Of a stretch of 6,845 nt of DNA, positions 1-5,593 are shown in pieces. Position numbers and translations under genes: made by a program. How positions within the stretch are numbered: the stretch's first letter is position 1; every line of letters starts with the position of its first letter. The notes under the pieces are model-generated. The model did no database searches and had not been told where the DNA came from. It saw nothing but the letters and a program-made list of their open reading frames with translations. This DNA comes from Labilithrix luteola (GTDB taxonomy: Bacteria > Myxococcota_A > Polyangia > Polyangiales > Polyangiaceae): contig JAMFST010000689.1 in the NCBI GenBank assembly GCA_026225435.1, positions 1-6,845 of the forward strand. Direction: 5' to 3'.

Positions 1-904
1 CGAAGAGCGCCCGCAGCCGCCGCGTCAGGCCCGTGACCTCTCCCGCCAGTGCCAGCGCGCGCGGCAAGCTGACCGCCAGCCGCGTCTCGCTCTCGCGCGA
101 CACGGTCACCACGCCGTCCGCGCGGGTGCCGGGCGCGGCACCGATGGAAACCGTGTGCTGGTAGCGGCCGTCGATCACCCGATCGACGCCGGGGATGGCG
201 TGCGACTCGAGGAAGGCGAGCAGGTGCTCCCAGTCGTACGGCGGGCGCAGATCGAGCCGGATGCACAGCTGCTCCTCGCCGCCGGCGCTGGTGCCGCCGC
301 TCTTTCCGCGGCGGATGCTCGACGGGGGCCGCCCGCAGTACGCGGCGAACGCCGCGTTGAAGCGCCGCACGCTGCCGAAGCCCGCGGCGAAGGCCACCTG
401 CGCCAGCGGCAGCTCGGTGTCCTGCAGCAGCTGCTTGGCGAGCGCCAGACGTCGCGTCTGCGCATAGGCCACCGGCGAGACGCCGATCTCCGCCTCGAAG
501 CTCCGGCGCAGGTGGCGCGACGTCACCCCGCAGCGCTGCGCCAGCTGCTCCAGCGTGGCGCCGTCACCATCGATCGCGCCGCCGTCGAGCTCGCGCATCA
601 CCCGCGCCGCCAGCCGCGCGCGCGCATCCACCGGAGCGTGCCCCGGTGCGAGCTCGGGACGGCAGCGAAGGCACGCGCGATACCCCGCCGCCTCGGCCAG
701 CGCCGCGTGCTTGTAGAAGGTGCAGCGCGCCGCGCCAGGCACCTTCACCGGACAGATCGGCCGGCAGTAGATCCCCGTGGTCTTCACTCCGACGAAGAAG
801 ACGCCGTCGAAGCGCCGGTCTCGCGCGCAGAGGGCGCGGTAGCAGCGCAACGGATCGAGCCGATCGAGCCGGTCGACGGGATCGGTCGTCTCCACGCTCG
901 TCAT
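1..904 (-). CDS. Ada/AlkA-type DNA alkylation repair protein (methyl-sensing AraC regulator fused to 3-methyladenine glycosylase), 3' end off window
   Basis: Seen: 301 codons run from ATG at 904 off the left edge. Residues ~18-85 form an Ada N-terminal zinc domain, with cysteines at 47 and 51 (GIYCRPIC) and 78 and 81 (CLRCRPE). By family knowledge these four ligate zinc, and the first accepts the methyl group from DNA methyl-phosphotriesters. Residues ~115-213 form an AraC-type double helix-turn-helix (TLEQLAQRCGVTSRHLRR; AFAAGFGSVRRFNAAF). From ~222 (LDLRPPYDWEHLLAFL) the AlkA N-terminal fold begins; the catalytic HhH-GPD part would lie off window. Expected role: a methylation-activated regulator that also excises alkylated bases, in the cytoplasm. 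No Ogt-type methyltransferase domain follows the HTH, which separates it from E. coli Ada. Start: ATG with GAAGGG three bases upstream; a GTG at codon 4 is the alternative. Divergent from the next gene. Confidence 0.9.
   Translation of the reverse strand, partial: MTSVETTDPVDRLDRLDPLRCYRALCARDRRFDGVFFVGVKTTGIYCRPICPVKVPGAARCTFYKHAALAEAAGYRACLRCRPELAPGHAPVDARARLAARVMRELDGGAIDGDGATLEQLAQRCGVTSRHLRRSFEAEIGVSPVAYAQTRRLALAKQLLQDTELPLAQVAFAAGFGSVRRFNAAFAAYCGRPPSSIRRGKSGGTSAGGEEQLCIRLDLRPPYDWEHLLAFLESHAIPGVDRVIDGRYQHTVSIGAAPGTRADGVVTVSRESETRLAVSLPRALALAGEVTGLTRRLRALF
853..870. repeat. Tandem duplication of a 9-mer
   Basis: GATCGAGCC occurs twice back to back, followed by a degraded third copy (GGTCGACGG, 871-879). 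It lies near the 5' end of the Ada/AlkA gene and encodes the repeated RLD triplets at residues 12-17. Probably slippage in an unstructured N-terminal tail ahead of the zinc domain; no function is implied. Confidence 0.5.
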
Positions 905-934
905 CCACCCTTCGTAAGCCCGCCTGGGGCGCGC

Positions 935-952
935 GTCTGGCCGTTTCCAGAC
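935..952. promoter_or_regulatory. Perfect inverted repeat in divergent intergenic region, possible operator
   Basis: GTCTGG and CCAGAC are exact reverse complements separated by six bases (CCGTTT). The site sits 31 bp from the Ada/AlkA start codon and 57 bp from the VKOR-DsbA start, in the only shared upstream region of these divergent genes. This geometry suits a dimeric regulator. It does not resemble the E. coli Ada box (AAAGCGCA), which I did not find here, and AraC-type regulators usually bind direct repeats. It may therefore belong to an unknown regulator or be chance; a 6-bp stem is not rare in GC-rich DNA. Confidence 0.35.
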
Positions 953-997
953 ATGGGCGCGAATTGGCGGCGCGCTCGCCGGAATAGCGCGGTCTCC

Positions 998-1006
998 TGC
1001 TACGCT
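998..1006 (+). promoter_or_regulatory. Possible extended -10 promoter for VKOR-DsbA gene
   Basis: TGC followed by TACGCT resembles an extended -10 element (TGn + TAnnnT). No matching -35 hexamer is evident at the usual spacing. A transcription start about 7 bp downstream would fall at about 1013. That would make the transcript nearly leaderless if the GTG at 1015 is used, and would place the GTG at 1009 upstream of the transcript start. Weak call based on motif alone. Confidence 0.3.
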
Positions 1007-1008
1007 CC

Positions 1009-2115
1009 GTGTCCGTGCCGCCCCGTTCCCTGCCCGCGCGCCTGCTGTGGATCGTCATGGTCCTGCTCGTGCTCGCCGCGCTCGTGGCCAGCGCCGCGCT
1101 CTTCGTCGACTACCTGAAGCCTGCGCCGGTCTTCTGCGAGGAAGGCGGCGGTTGCGGGGCGGTGAAGCAGACGATGTTCGCGCACGTCTACGGCGTGCCC
1201 ACACCGGCGATCGGCCTCTTCGGGATGGCGATCATCGGGCTCAGCTTGCTCTCGGCGGCGAGCTGGGCGCCGGCGGTCACGCTCCTGGTCAGCAGCTTCG
1301 GCGCGCTCGTCGCCGCGTACCTCGTCTCCGTGCAGGCGCGGATGGGCGTGTACTGCGTCTACTGCATGACCTTCGACACGGTCATGGTGCTGCTGCCGTT
1401 CCTCGCGGCGATCCGGCTGCGCATCGCGAGCAAGCTGGACATCATGCCGCTGTTTGGCTCGCGCGTCGGTGCCGGCGCGCTGCTCGTCCTGGGAGCGCTC
1501 GCCCCCGCGCTGGTCGGCCACTTCCGCAAGCCGCACGTGCCCGACGCGATCTTGAAGGAGATGGAAGCGACGCCGACCGGCAAGGTCACCATCGTCGACT
1601 TCGTCGATTTCCAGTGCCCCTACTGCCGCATGATGCACGCCACCCTCAGCCCGCTCATCGCGCGCGACCACGACCGCGTCCGGGTGGTGCGCAAGAACAT
1701 GCCGTTGACGCGCATTCACATCCACGCCGACATCGCTGCCCGGGCCGAGGTGTGCGGCGAGAAGCTCAGTGGCAACGGGCCGGCCGATTCTCATGAGGCC
1801 ATGCCGGGTGCTACTGCAGCACCCGGCCCGCCAGCCGACGCCCTGGTCGAGCGCCTCTTCAGCATGCCGGAGGACGAGCTCGTCCAGGAGAACATCGTGA
1901 CCGCGGCCAAGGAGGTGGGGCTCGATGCCGCGGCCTTCACGAGCTGCCTGACCGACGCGACGACCGACGCGCGCCTCGCGGAAGACGCCGCCGCCTTCAA
2001 ATCCGTCGGTGGACGCGGCCTCCCGCTTTTGTACATCGGCGCCCACCGCGTCGAGGGGGCGCAAGATGGTCCCGCCGTGGACACCGCGCTGCGACAGGCC
2101 GAGGCGACGCGCTAG
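1009..2115 (+). CDS. VKOR-DsbA fusion: membrane disulfide-bond oxidase/oxidoreductase
   Basis: Seen: 368 aa. The N-terminal half has about five hydrophobic spans (~11-32, 64-82, 86-108, 121-138, 153-171) and the VKOR hallmarks: a loop pair C43/C49, the YGVPTPAIGL segment (61-70), and the redox motif CVYC (116-119). A periplasmic thioredoxin-fold DsbA domain follows (~190-365), with CPYC at 203-206 and the cis-proline loop GLPLLY (338-342, Pro339). Known for the family: VKOR passes electrons from DsbA-like partners to quinone, so the fusion should make and recycle disulfides in exported proteins. Odd: residues ~254-276 look like an extra segment within the DsbA helical region, rich in Gly/Pro/Ala and AT-ending codons and carrying a 10-bp hairpin. 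The usual 'CAEKQGK...LF' region is interrupted by it. Start is GTG at 1009 or GTG at 1015; neither has a clear Shine-Dalgarno. Confidence 0.88.
   Translation: MSVPPRSLPARLLWIVMVLLVLAALVASAALFVDYLKPAPVFCEEGGGCGAVKQTMFAHVYGVPTPAIGLFGMAIIGLSLLSAASWAPAVTLLVSSFGALVAAYLVSVQARMGVYCVYCMTFDTVMVLLPFLAAIRLRIASKLDIMPLFGSRVGAGALLVLGALAPALVGHFRKPHVPDAILKEMEATPTGKVTIVDFVDFQCPYCRMMHATLSPLIARDHDRVRVVRKNMPLTRIHIHADIAARAEVCGEKLSGNGPADSHEAMPGATAAPGPPADALVERLFSMPEDELVQENIVTAAKEVGLDAAAFTSCLTDATTDARLAEDAAAFKSVGGRGLPLLYIGAHRVEGAQDGPAVDTALRQAEATR
1803..1827. repeat. Perfect 10-bp inverted repeat inside VKOR-DsbA coding sequence
   Basis: GCCGGGTGCT and AGCACCCGGC are exact reverse complements around a 5-nt loop (ACTGC). 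The hairpin is in frame and encodes roughly MPGATAAPG within the apparent insertion at residues 254-276. No T-tract follows, so it is not an intrinsic terminator, and a terminator inside a gene would be unexpected. It could be the footprint of a small palindromic element inserted in frame, or an mRNA structure. Confidence 0.7.
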
Positions 2116-2165
2116 CTCATTCGTGGCGGCTTCTCCGCTCTTTCCGGGGCGCGCAGCGGCCGCGG

Positions 2166-2195
2166 TTGAGCGGGCTGGTGCTTTCGTTGCATGCT
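2166..2195 (+). promoter_or_regulatory. Possible promoter for the LpoB-COG3014 lipoprotein operon
   Basis: TTGAGC (2166-2171) matches four of six bases of the -35 consensus. It is followed after 18 bp by CATGCT (2190-2195), a poor -10 match. The pair sits just ahead of the chosen ATG at 2205 in an 89-bp gap after the VKOR-DsbA stop. No terminator-like hairpin with a T-tract lies in that gap, so read-through from upstream is equally possible. Confidence 0.3.
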
Positions 2196-2204
2196 GTCGC
2201 CTCC

Positions 2205-2807
2205 ATGAAAGCCCTCGCGTCCCTCGCGCTCACCGTCTTGACGGCCGGCGCCGCTCTTTCCTCCGCCGGTTGCGGCCCCACGTACGTCCGCGGGTCCGAC
2301 GATCCGTCGATCGACAATGCCGCGATGTCGACTGGGCTCGACAAGGACGACATCCAGCGGATGCTCAAGGAGAACCTCGACAAGCTGCGCGTCGCGCCGA
2401 TCATGGACCAGTGGCGCCAGGACCACGCGCAGGACACGGTCGCCGTCTTCCCCTTCGAGAACGGCACCGATCAGCACATCGACTCGATGCTCGACGCGAC
2501 CCTCTCCGAGGCGGAGACCTGGCTGGTCGACTCCAACACCGTCGTCGTCGTCGATCACGGCCGCCAGGCGGCGATGATCGCCGAGGTCGAGGGGCAGCAG
2601 CACCCGGCCTTCAACCCGGCCCACGTCGCCCAGTACGGCAAGCAGCTCGGCGTGAAGTACTTCGTCACCGGCAAGGTCTCGGCCTCCGACGAGCGCACCG
2701 ACGACGCCCGCCGCGTGCAGTACATGTTCTACCTGCAGGTCATCGAGACCGCGACCAGCGCCATCCGCTGGCAGAACCGCGCGTACGTCACGAAGCTGGT
2801 TCACTGA
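2205..2807 (+). CDS. LpoB-family lipoprotein, putative penicillin-binding-protein activator
   Basis: Seen: 200 aa from ATG 2205. A TTG at 2166 would add 13 residues ahead of the MKALASLAL signal sequence and is less likely. A lipoprotein signal peptide ends at SSAGC, with Cys23 as lipidation site; Ser at -3 makes this a weaker lipobox than usual. From ~75 the protein has an LpoB/CsgG-like alternating fold: DTVAVFPFENGTDQHID, then TWLVDSNTVVVVDH, an AQYGKQLGVKYFVTGKVS strand-helix block, and a C-terminal MFYLQVIETATSAIRWQNR. This matches the periplasmic domain of LpoB, the outer-membrane lipoprotein that reaches through the periplasm to stimulate PBP1B. It lacks the long proline-rich linker of E. 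coli LpoB, so its reach or partner may differ. The COG3014-type gene starts 7 bp downstream and is almost certainly in the same operon. Confidence 0.8.
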   Translation: MKALASLALTVLTAGAALSSAGCGPTYVRGSDDPSIDNAAMSTGLDKDDIQRMLKENLDKLRVAPIMDQWRQDHAQDTVAVFPFENGTDQHIDSMLDATLSEAETWLVDSNTVVVVDHGRQAAMIAEVEGQQHPAFNPAHVAQYGKQLGVKYFVTGKVSASDERTDDARRVQYMFYLQVIETATSAIRWQNRAYVTKLVH

Positions 2808-2814
2808 GCCTCCG

Positions 2815-4236
2815 ATGAACGATCCGTCTCGTGGTTCGCTGACCCTGCCCGGTGTCCTGGCGACGCTCGGCGCTGTCGCCGCATTCTGTTTGCTCACCGG
2901 CTGTGCCGGGCACGAGGCGCGGACGTTCGGCGCGCGTACGGCGCTCGACGAGGGGCACCCGGAGGCGGCCATCGCCTCGCTGAACCACGAGCTCGGGGTC
3001 GCGCAGCCGAGCGAGCTGCCGGCCAAGGTCGAGGGGGACGACGCGCTCATCGTCCTCGACCGCGGAAGCATCCAGCAGAGCGTCAAGCGCTGGCAGCTCT
3101 CGCAGCAGGACTTCCAGGCGGCCGACAAGGCGATCGACATGCTCGATCTCGCGCACAACGCCGGCGACAGCATCGGCGAGTACGTCTTCAGCGGCTCGTC
3201 GGGGAAGTACCGGGCGCCGCCTTACGAGAAGCTGCTGATCAACACGCTGAACATGATCAACTACCTCGAGCTCGGCGACCTCAATGGCGCCAAGATCGAG
3301 GCGCGCCGGCTCGCCGTGCTGCAGCGCTACTTCACCGACTCGCTGCACGAGGGGGACAACGCCATCCTCGGACTCGGCGGCCTGCTCGCCGGCTTCACCT
3401 TCGAGAAGAGCGGCGACGCCAGCGAGGCGCTCCACTGGTACGACGAGGCGGTCGGCTTCGCGCCCTATCCCTGGCTGCGCGGCCCGCTGCGCACGCTCAT
3501 GGGGCAGAGCAGCTACTCCACGCCGCGCCTGCGCGATCTCGCCAGTGGCGGTCCGCCCGGCGCGCCCGCGGCTCCTGTCTTCAACGACGTCATCGGCGGC
3601 GCGGCTGCAGGTGGTGGCGGCGGCGGCGACACCGGCGACGTGCTCGTGGTCGTCGGCTACGGCCGCGTCCCGACGAAGATCCCCAACCGCGTCCCCATCG
3701 GCCTGGCGCTCACGCTCGTCGCCGGCGACATCGAGCCGGGCAAGGCCGCCGCCGCCAACCGCCTCGCCGCGCAAGGGCTGGTCACCTGGGTGAACTACCC
3801 GTCGCTCGGCCCGGAGCACGGCGGCTACGCGCTCCCCGAGGTCGCCGTCGACGGCAGCTTCGTCCAGCTCACCGAGGCGGTCGACGTGACCACCCAGGTG
3901 CGTGAGGAGTGGAAGAAGATCGAGGGGAAGATCATCCTCTCGGCCATCACCCGCCTCATCGCCCGCGTCGCCGTGGGCGAGGGGATCCAGAAGGCGGGCG
4001 GCAACGGCGTGGTCGGTGTGCTCGCCTCGCTCGGGGCGCAGGCCACCTTGACCGCCCTCGACACGCCGGACACGCGGAGCTGGGAGACCTTGCCGGCGCG
4101 CGTCGCCGTGGCCCGCTTCCGCCTGCCGGTCGGCGACCATCCCATCGATCTGCGCGTGCGCGGCGTTGTCCGCCACGAGATCCTTCATGTACAGAAGGGC
4201 GGATGGACCACCGTCTCGCTGATGGCGCTCCGCTGA
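2815..4236 (+). CDS. COG3014-family lipoprotein with TPR-like N-terminal region, function unknown
   Basis: Seen: 473 aa. The signal peptide ends in a good lipobox LLTGC, with Cys30 lipidated. Residues ~35-230 are helical and TPR-like (for example NMINYLELGDLNGAKIEARR and AGFTFEKSGDASEALHWYDEA). A Gly-rich linker, including six consecutive glycines, lies at ~261-271. The C-terminal half begins with DVLVVVGYGRVPTKIP (~275-290) and carries DTRSWETLPARVAVARFRLP (419-438), a block I associate with the COG3014 group of uncharacterised lipoproteins. Such genes are, from memory, often found next to lpoB, as here. Inferred role: an envelope lipoprotein acting with the LpoB-like protein, perhaps a scaffold in cell-wall synthesis; no enzymatic motif is visible. 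No Shine-Dalgarno precedes the ATG, so translation may be coupled to the upstream gene. Its last 34 bases overlap the next gene. Confidence 0.8.
   Translation: MNDPSRGSLTLPGVLATLGAVAAFCLLTGCAGHEARTFGARTALDEGHPEAAIASLNHELGVAQPSELPAKVEGDDALIVLDRGSIQQSVKRWQLSQQDFQAADKAIDMLDLAHNAGDSIGEYVFSGSSGKYRAPPYEKLLINTLNMINYLELGDLNGAKIEARRLAVLQRYFTDSLHEGDNAILGLGGLLAGFTFEKSGDASEALHWYDEAVGFAPYPWLRGPLRTLMGQSSYSTPRLRDLASGGPPGAPAAPVFNDVIGGAAAGGGGGGDTGDVLVVVGYGRVPTKIPNRVPIGLALTLVAGDIEPGKAAAANRLAAQGLVTWVNYPSLGPEHGGYALPEVAVDGSFVQLTEAVDVTTQVREEWKKIEGKIILSAITRLIARVAVGEGIQKAGGNGVVGVLASLGAQATLTALDTPDTRSWETLPARVAVARFRLPVGDHPIDLRVRGVVRHEILHVQKGGWTTVSLMALR
4193..4199 (+). promoter_or_regulatory. Ribosome binding site for the Cys-rich lipoprotein
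   Basis: AGAAGGG lies three to four bases ahead of the ATG at 4203, inside the 3' end of the COG3014-type gene. It supports the overlapping start at 4203. Most other starts in this window lack a recognisable Shine-Dalgarno. Confidence 0.5.
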
Positions 4237-4592
4237 AGACGTTCGCGGCGGCAGTTGCCTGCGTGCTCGCTCTGCTGGCGCTCGTCCCGGCGTGTCAGCC
4301 GACCAACGCCACCCCCGGCGCCGAGGCGCGCTGCACCTCGCGCTGCATCGACAAGGCGCCGAGGTGCGCCCCCGACAGCTGCGAGCGCGGGTGCCGCTTC
4401 GTCCTCGACCGCCTCGTCGAGCACGAGGGGGCGACCATCCTCGCCTGCGTCGCCAAGAGCACGGCCGAGCAGTGCGCCGCGGACAGCACCTGGGCGCGCT
4501 GCGCCGTCGAGCTCGGCCCGTACGCCGACGGCGGCGCCGCTCCGCCGCACATCCCGCGCTGGAACGAGGAAAAGGACGACAACAGCGAGTGA
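4203..4592 (+). CDS. Small cysteine-rich putative lipoprotein, unknown family
   Basis: Seen: 129 aa. A hydrophobic signal (LKTFAAAVACVLALLALVPAC) ends at Cys31. The lipobox VPAC is imperfect because of proline at -2, so this could also be an ordinary secreted protein. The mature part has eight more cysteines at 44, 48, 55, 60, 64, 82, 91 and 100, an even number compatible with four disulfides, with the first five clustered at C-x3-C, C-x4-C and C-x3-C spacings. The C-terminal ~29 residues are cysteine-free, Gly/Pro-rich and end in an acidic stretch (EEKDDNSE). I do not recognise the family. The ATG start overlaps the COG3014-type gene by 34 bp in another frame and is backed by AGAAGGG, indicating translational linkage. 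The cysteines suggest it may be a client of the VKOR-DsbA enzyme encoded upstream; that is inference. Confidence 0.72.
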   Translation: MDHRLADGAPLKTFAAAVACVLALLALVPACQPTNATPGAEARCTSRCIDKAPRCAPDSCERGCRFVLDRLVEHEGATILACVAKSTAEQCAADSTWARCAVELGPYADGGAAPPHIPRWNEEKDDNSE

Positions 4593-4611
4593 CGAGGTAG
4601 AACGCCCCCTC

Positions 4612-5586
4612 ATGATCAACAGAGTGCGTGACGACCGCAACCGCGAGCTCCTCTTCGGCACCGCGCCGGCGCGCGTCGTCTCTCTCGTCCCCAGCGACAC
4701 GTACAGCGTGGCGCGGCTGGGCGCAGGCGTGACCCTGGTGGGGCGCACGTCGTACTGCGAGCTGCCCACCGACGAGGACGACGTCACCCCCGAAGGCCGC
4801 CGCGCCTACGACGAGCTGCGCGCCCGCTGGGACCAGGTCACCGTCGTCGGCGGCACGAAGAACCCCGACCTCGACGTCATCCGCGGCCTCGAGCCGGATC
4901 TGATCCTCGCCAATCAGGAGGAGAACACGCGGCGCGATCTCGAGGCGCTCGCCCAGAGCGGCTTTCGCGTCTACGTCAGCTTTCCCCAGACGGTCGACGA
5001 GGGGATCGCCCACCTGGCCAAGATCGTGCGGATGCTCGGCCTGGAGAAGGACGAGACGGCGCGCGCGCTGGTGGCGCAGGGGTACCACGCGCTCAGCGAT
5101 GCGCGGCGGGCGCACGGAGCGCAGCGCACCGTCCGCGCCTTCTGTCCCATCTGGATGGAGCCGCTGATGACGCTCAACGGCGAGACGTTCATCAGCGACA
5201 TGCTCGCCATGGCCGGCGCGGAGAACGTCTTCGCGGAGCGCACGCGCCTGTACCCGCTGGCGGCCGACCTGGGGAAGGTGGCGCCGAAGGTGGCGGCGAG
5301 CTTCGACAAGGACGGCGGCGAGCGCGACACCCGCTACCCGCGCGTGACGATGGGCGAGGTGACCGAGCGCGCCCCCGAGCTGGTGCTGCTGCCCGACGAG
5401 CCGCACCCCTTCAGCGAGGCGGACGCCGCGGTCTTCTCCGCGCTCCCCATCCCCGCGGCGAAGAACAGCGCGATCCTCCGCACCAGCGGCAAGGACCTGT
5501 GCTGGTACGGCGCCCGCAGCTGCGCGGGGCTCGGCCGGGTACGCGCGCTCGTCGACGGCTTCCGCGACGGCCGCGCGCAGGTGTAA
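4612..5586 (+). CDS. BtuF/TroA-like helical-backbone metal-receptor protein, apparently cytoplasmic
   Basis: Seen: 324 aa. The layout is that of cobalamin/ferric-siderophore binding proteins: ARVVSLVPSDTYSVARLGAG (20-39) in the first lobe, VVGGTKNPDLDVIRGLEPDLILANQEEN (78-105), the long linking helix ~127-168, then the second lobe with TLNGETFISDMLAMAGAENVF (187-207), RYPRVTMGEV and PELVLLPDEPHPF (255-267), and a C-terminal DLCWYGARSCAGL (295-307). Known families deliver B12 or iron chelates to ABC importers. Unlike them, this protein starts MINRVRDDRNREL with no signal peptide or lipobox, and no permease or ATPase gene is adjacent, so it may bind its ligand in the cytoplasm. The open frame extends upstream over the Cys-rich gene, but that part is its shadow. 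Start: ATG 4612, 19 bp after the previous stop, without a well-placed Shine-Dalgarno (GAGG is 14 bases away). Confidence 0.82.
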   Translation: MINRVRDDRNRELLFGTAPARVVSLVPSDTYSVARLGAGVTLVGRTSYCELPTDEDDVTPEGRRAYDELRARWDQVTVVGGTKNPDLDVIRGLEPDLILANQEENTRRDLEALAQSGFRVYVSFPQTVDEGIAHLAKIVRMLGLEKDETARALVAQGYHALSDARRAHGAQRTVRAFCPIWMEPLMTLNGETFISDMLAMAGAENVFAERTRLYPLAADLGKVAPKVAASFDKDGGERDTRYPRVTMGEVTERAPELVLLPDEPHPFSEADAAVFSALPIPAAKNSAILRTSGKDLCWYGARSCAGLGRVRALVDGFRDGRAQV

Positions 5587-5593
5587 CGGCGAT

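Noticed and set aside
905..1008. Classical Ada box (AAAGCGCA) upstream of the Ada/AlkA gene
   Set aside because: No such motif is present on either strand of the intergenic region.
155..1117. 320-codon plus-strand open frame over the Ada/AlkA gene
   Set aside because: The opposite strand carries unmistakable Ada zinc, AraC and AlkA motifs; this frame is a GC-rich shadow.
1000..2064. 354-codon minus-strand open frame over the VKOR-DsbA gene
   Set aside because: Antisense to a gene with CVYC and CPYC redox motifs; composition is His/Arg/Asp-rich without domains.
2156..2163. GCGGCCGC palindrome downstream of the VKOR-DsbA gene
   Set aside because: Eight-base self-complementary GC sequence with no loop or T-tract; expected by chance in this composition and not a terminator.
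2540..2551. GTC repeat in the LpoB-like gene as a microsatellite
   Set aside because: Only four units encoding a Val strand in the core of the fold; ordinary codon use explains it.
4255..4611. Upstream extension of the binding-protein frame
   Set aside because: It is Arg/Ser/Ala-rich and overlaps the Cys-rich lipoprotein gene in another frame; the conserved fold begins after ATG 4612.
2788..5406. 872-codon open frame on the minus strand across the lipoprotein cluster and the binding-protein gene
   Set aside because: It runs antisense to four genes with clear families, is dominated by Arg/Ala/Val/His/Asp as expected for reverse reading of GC-rich codons, and shows no recognisable domain.
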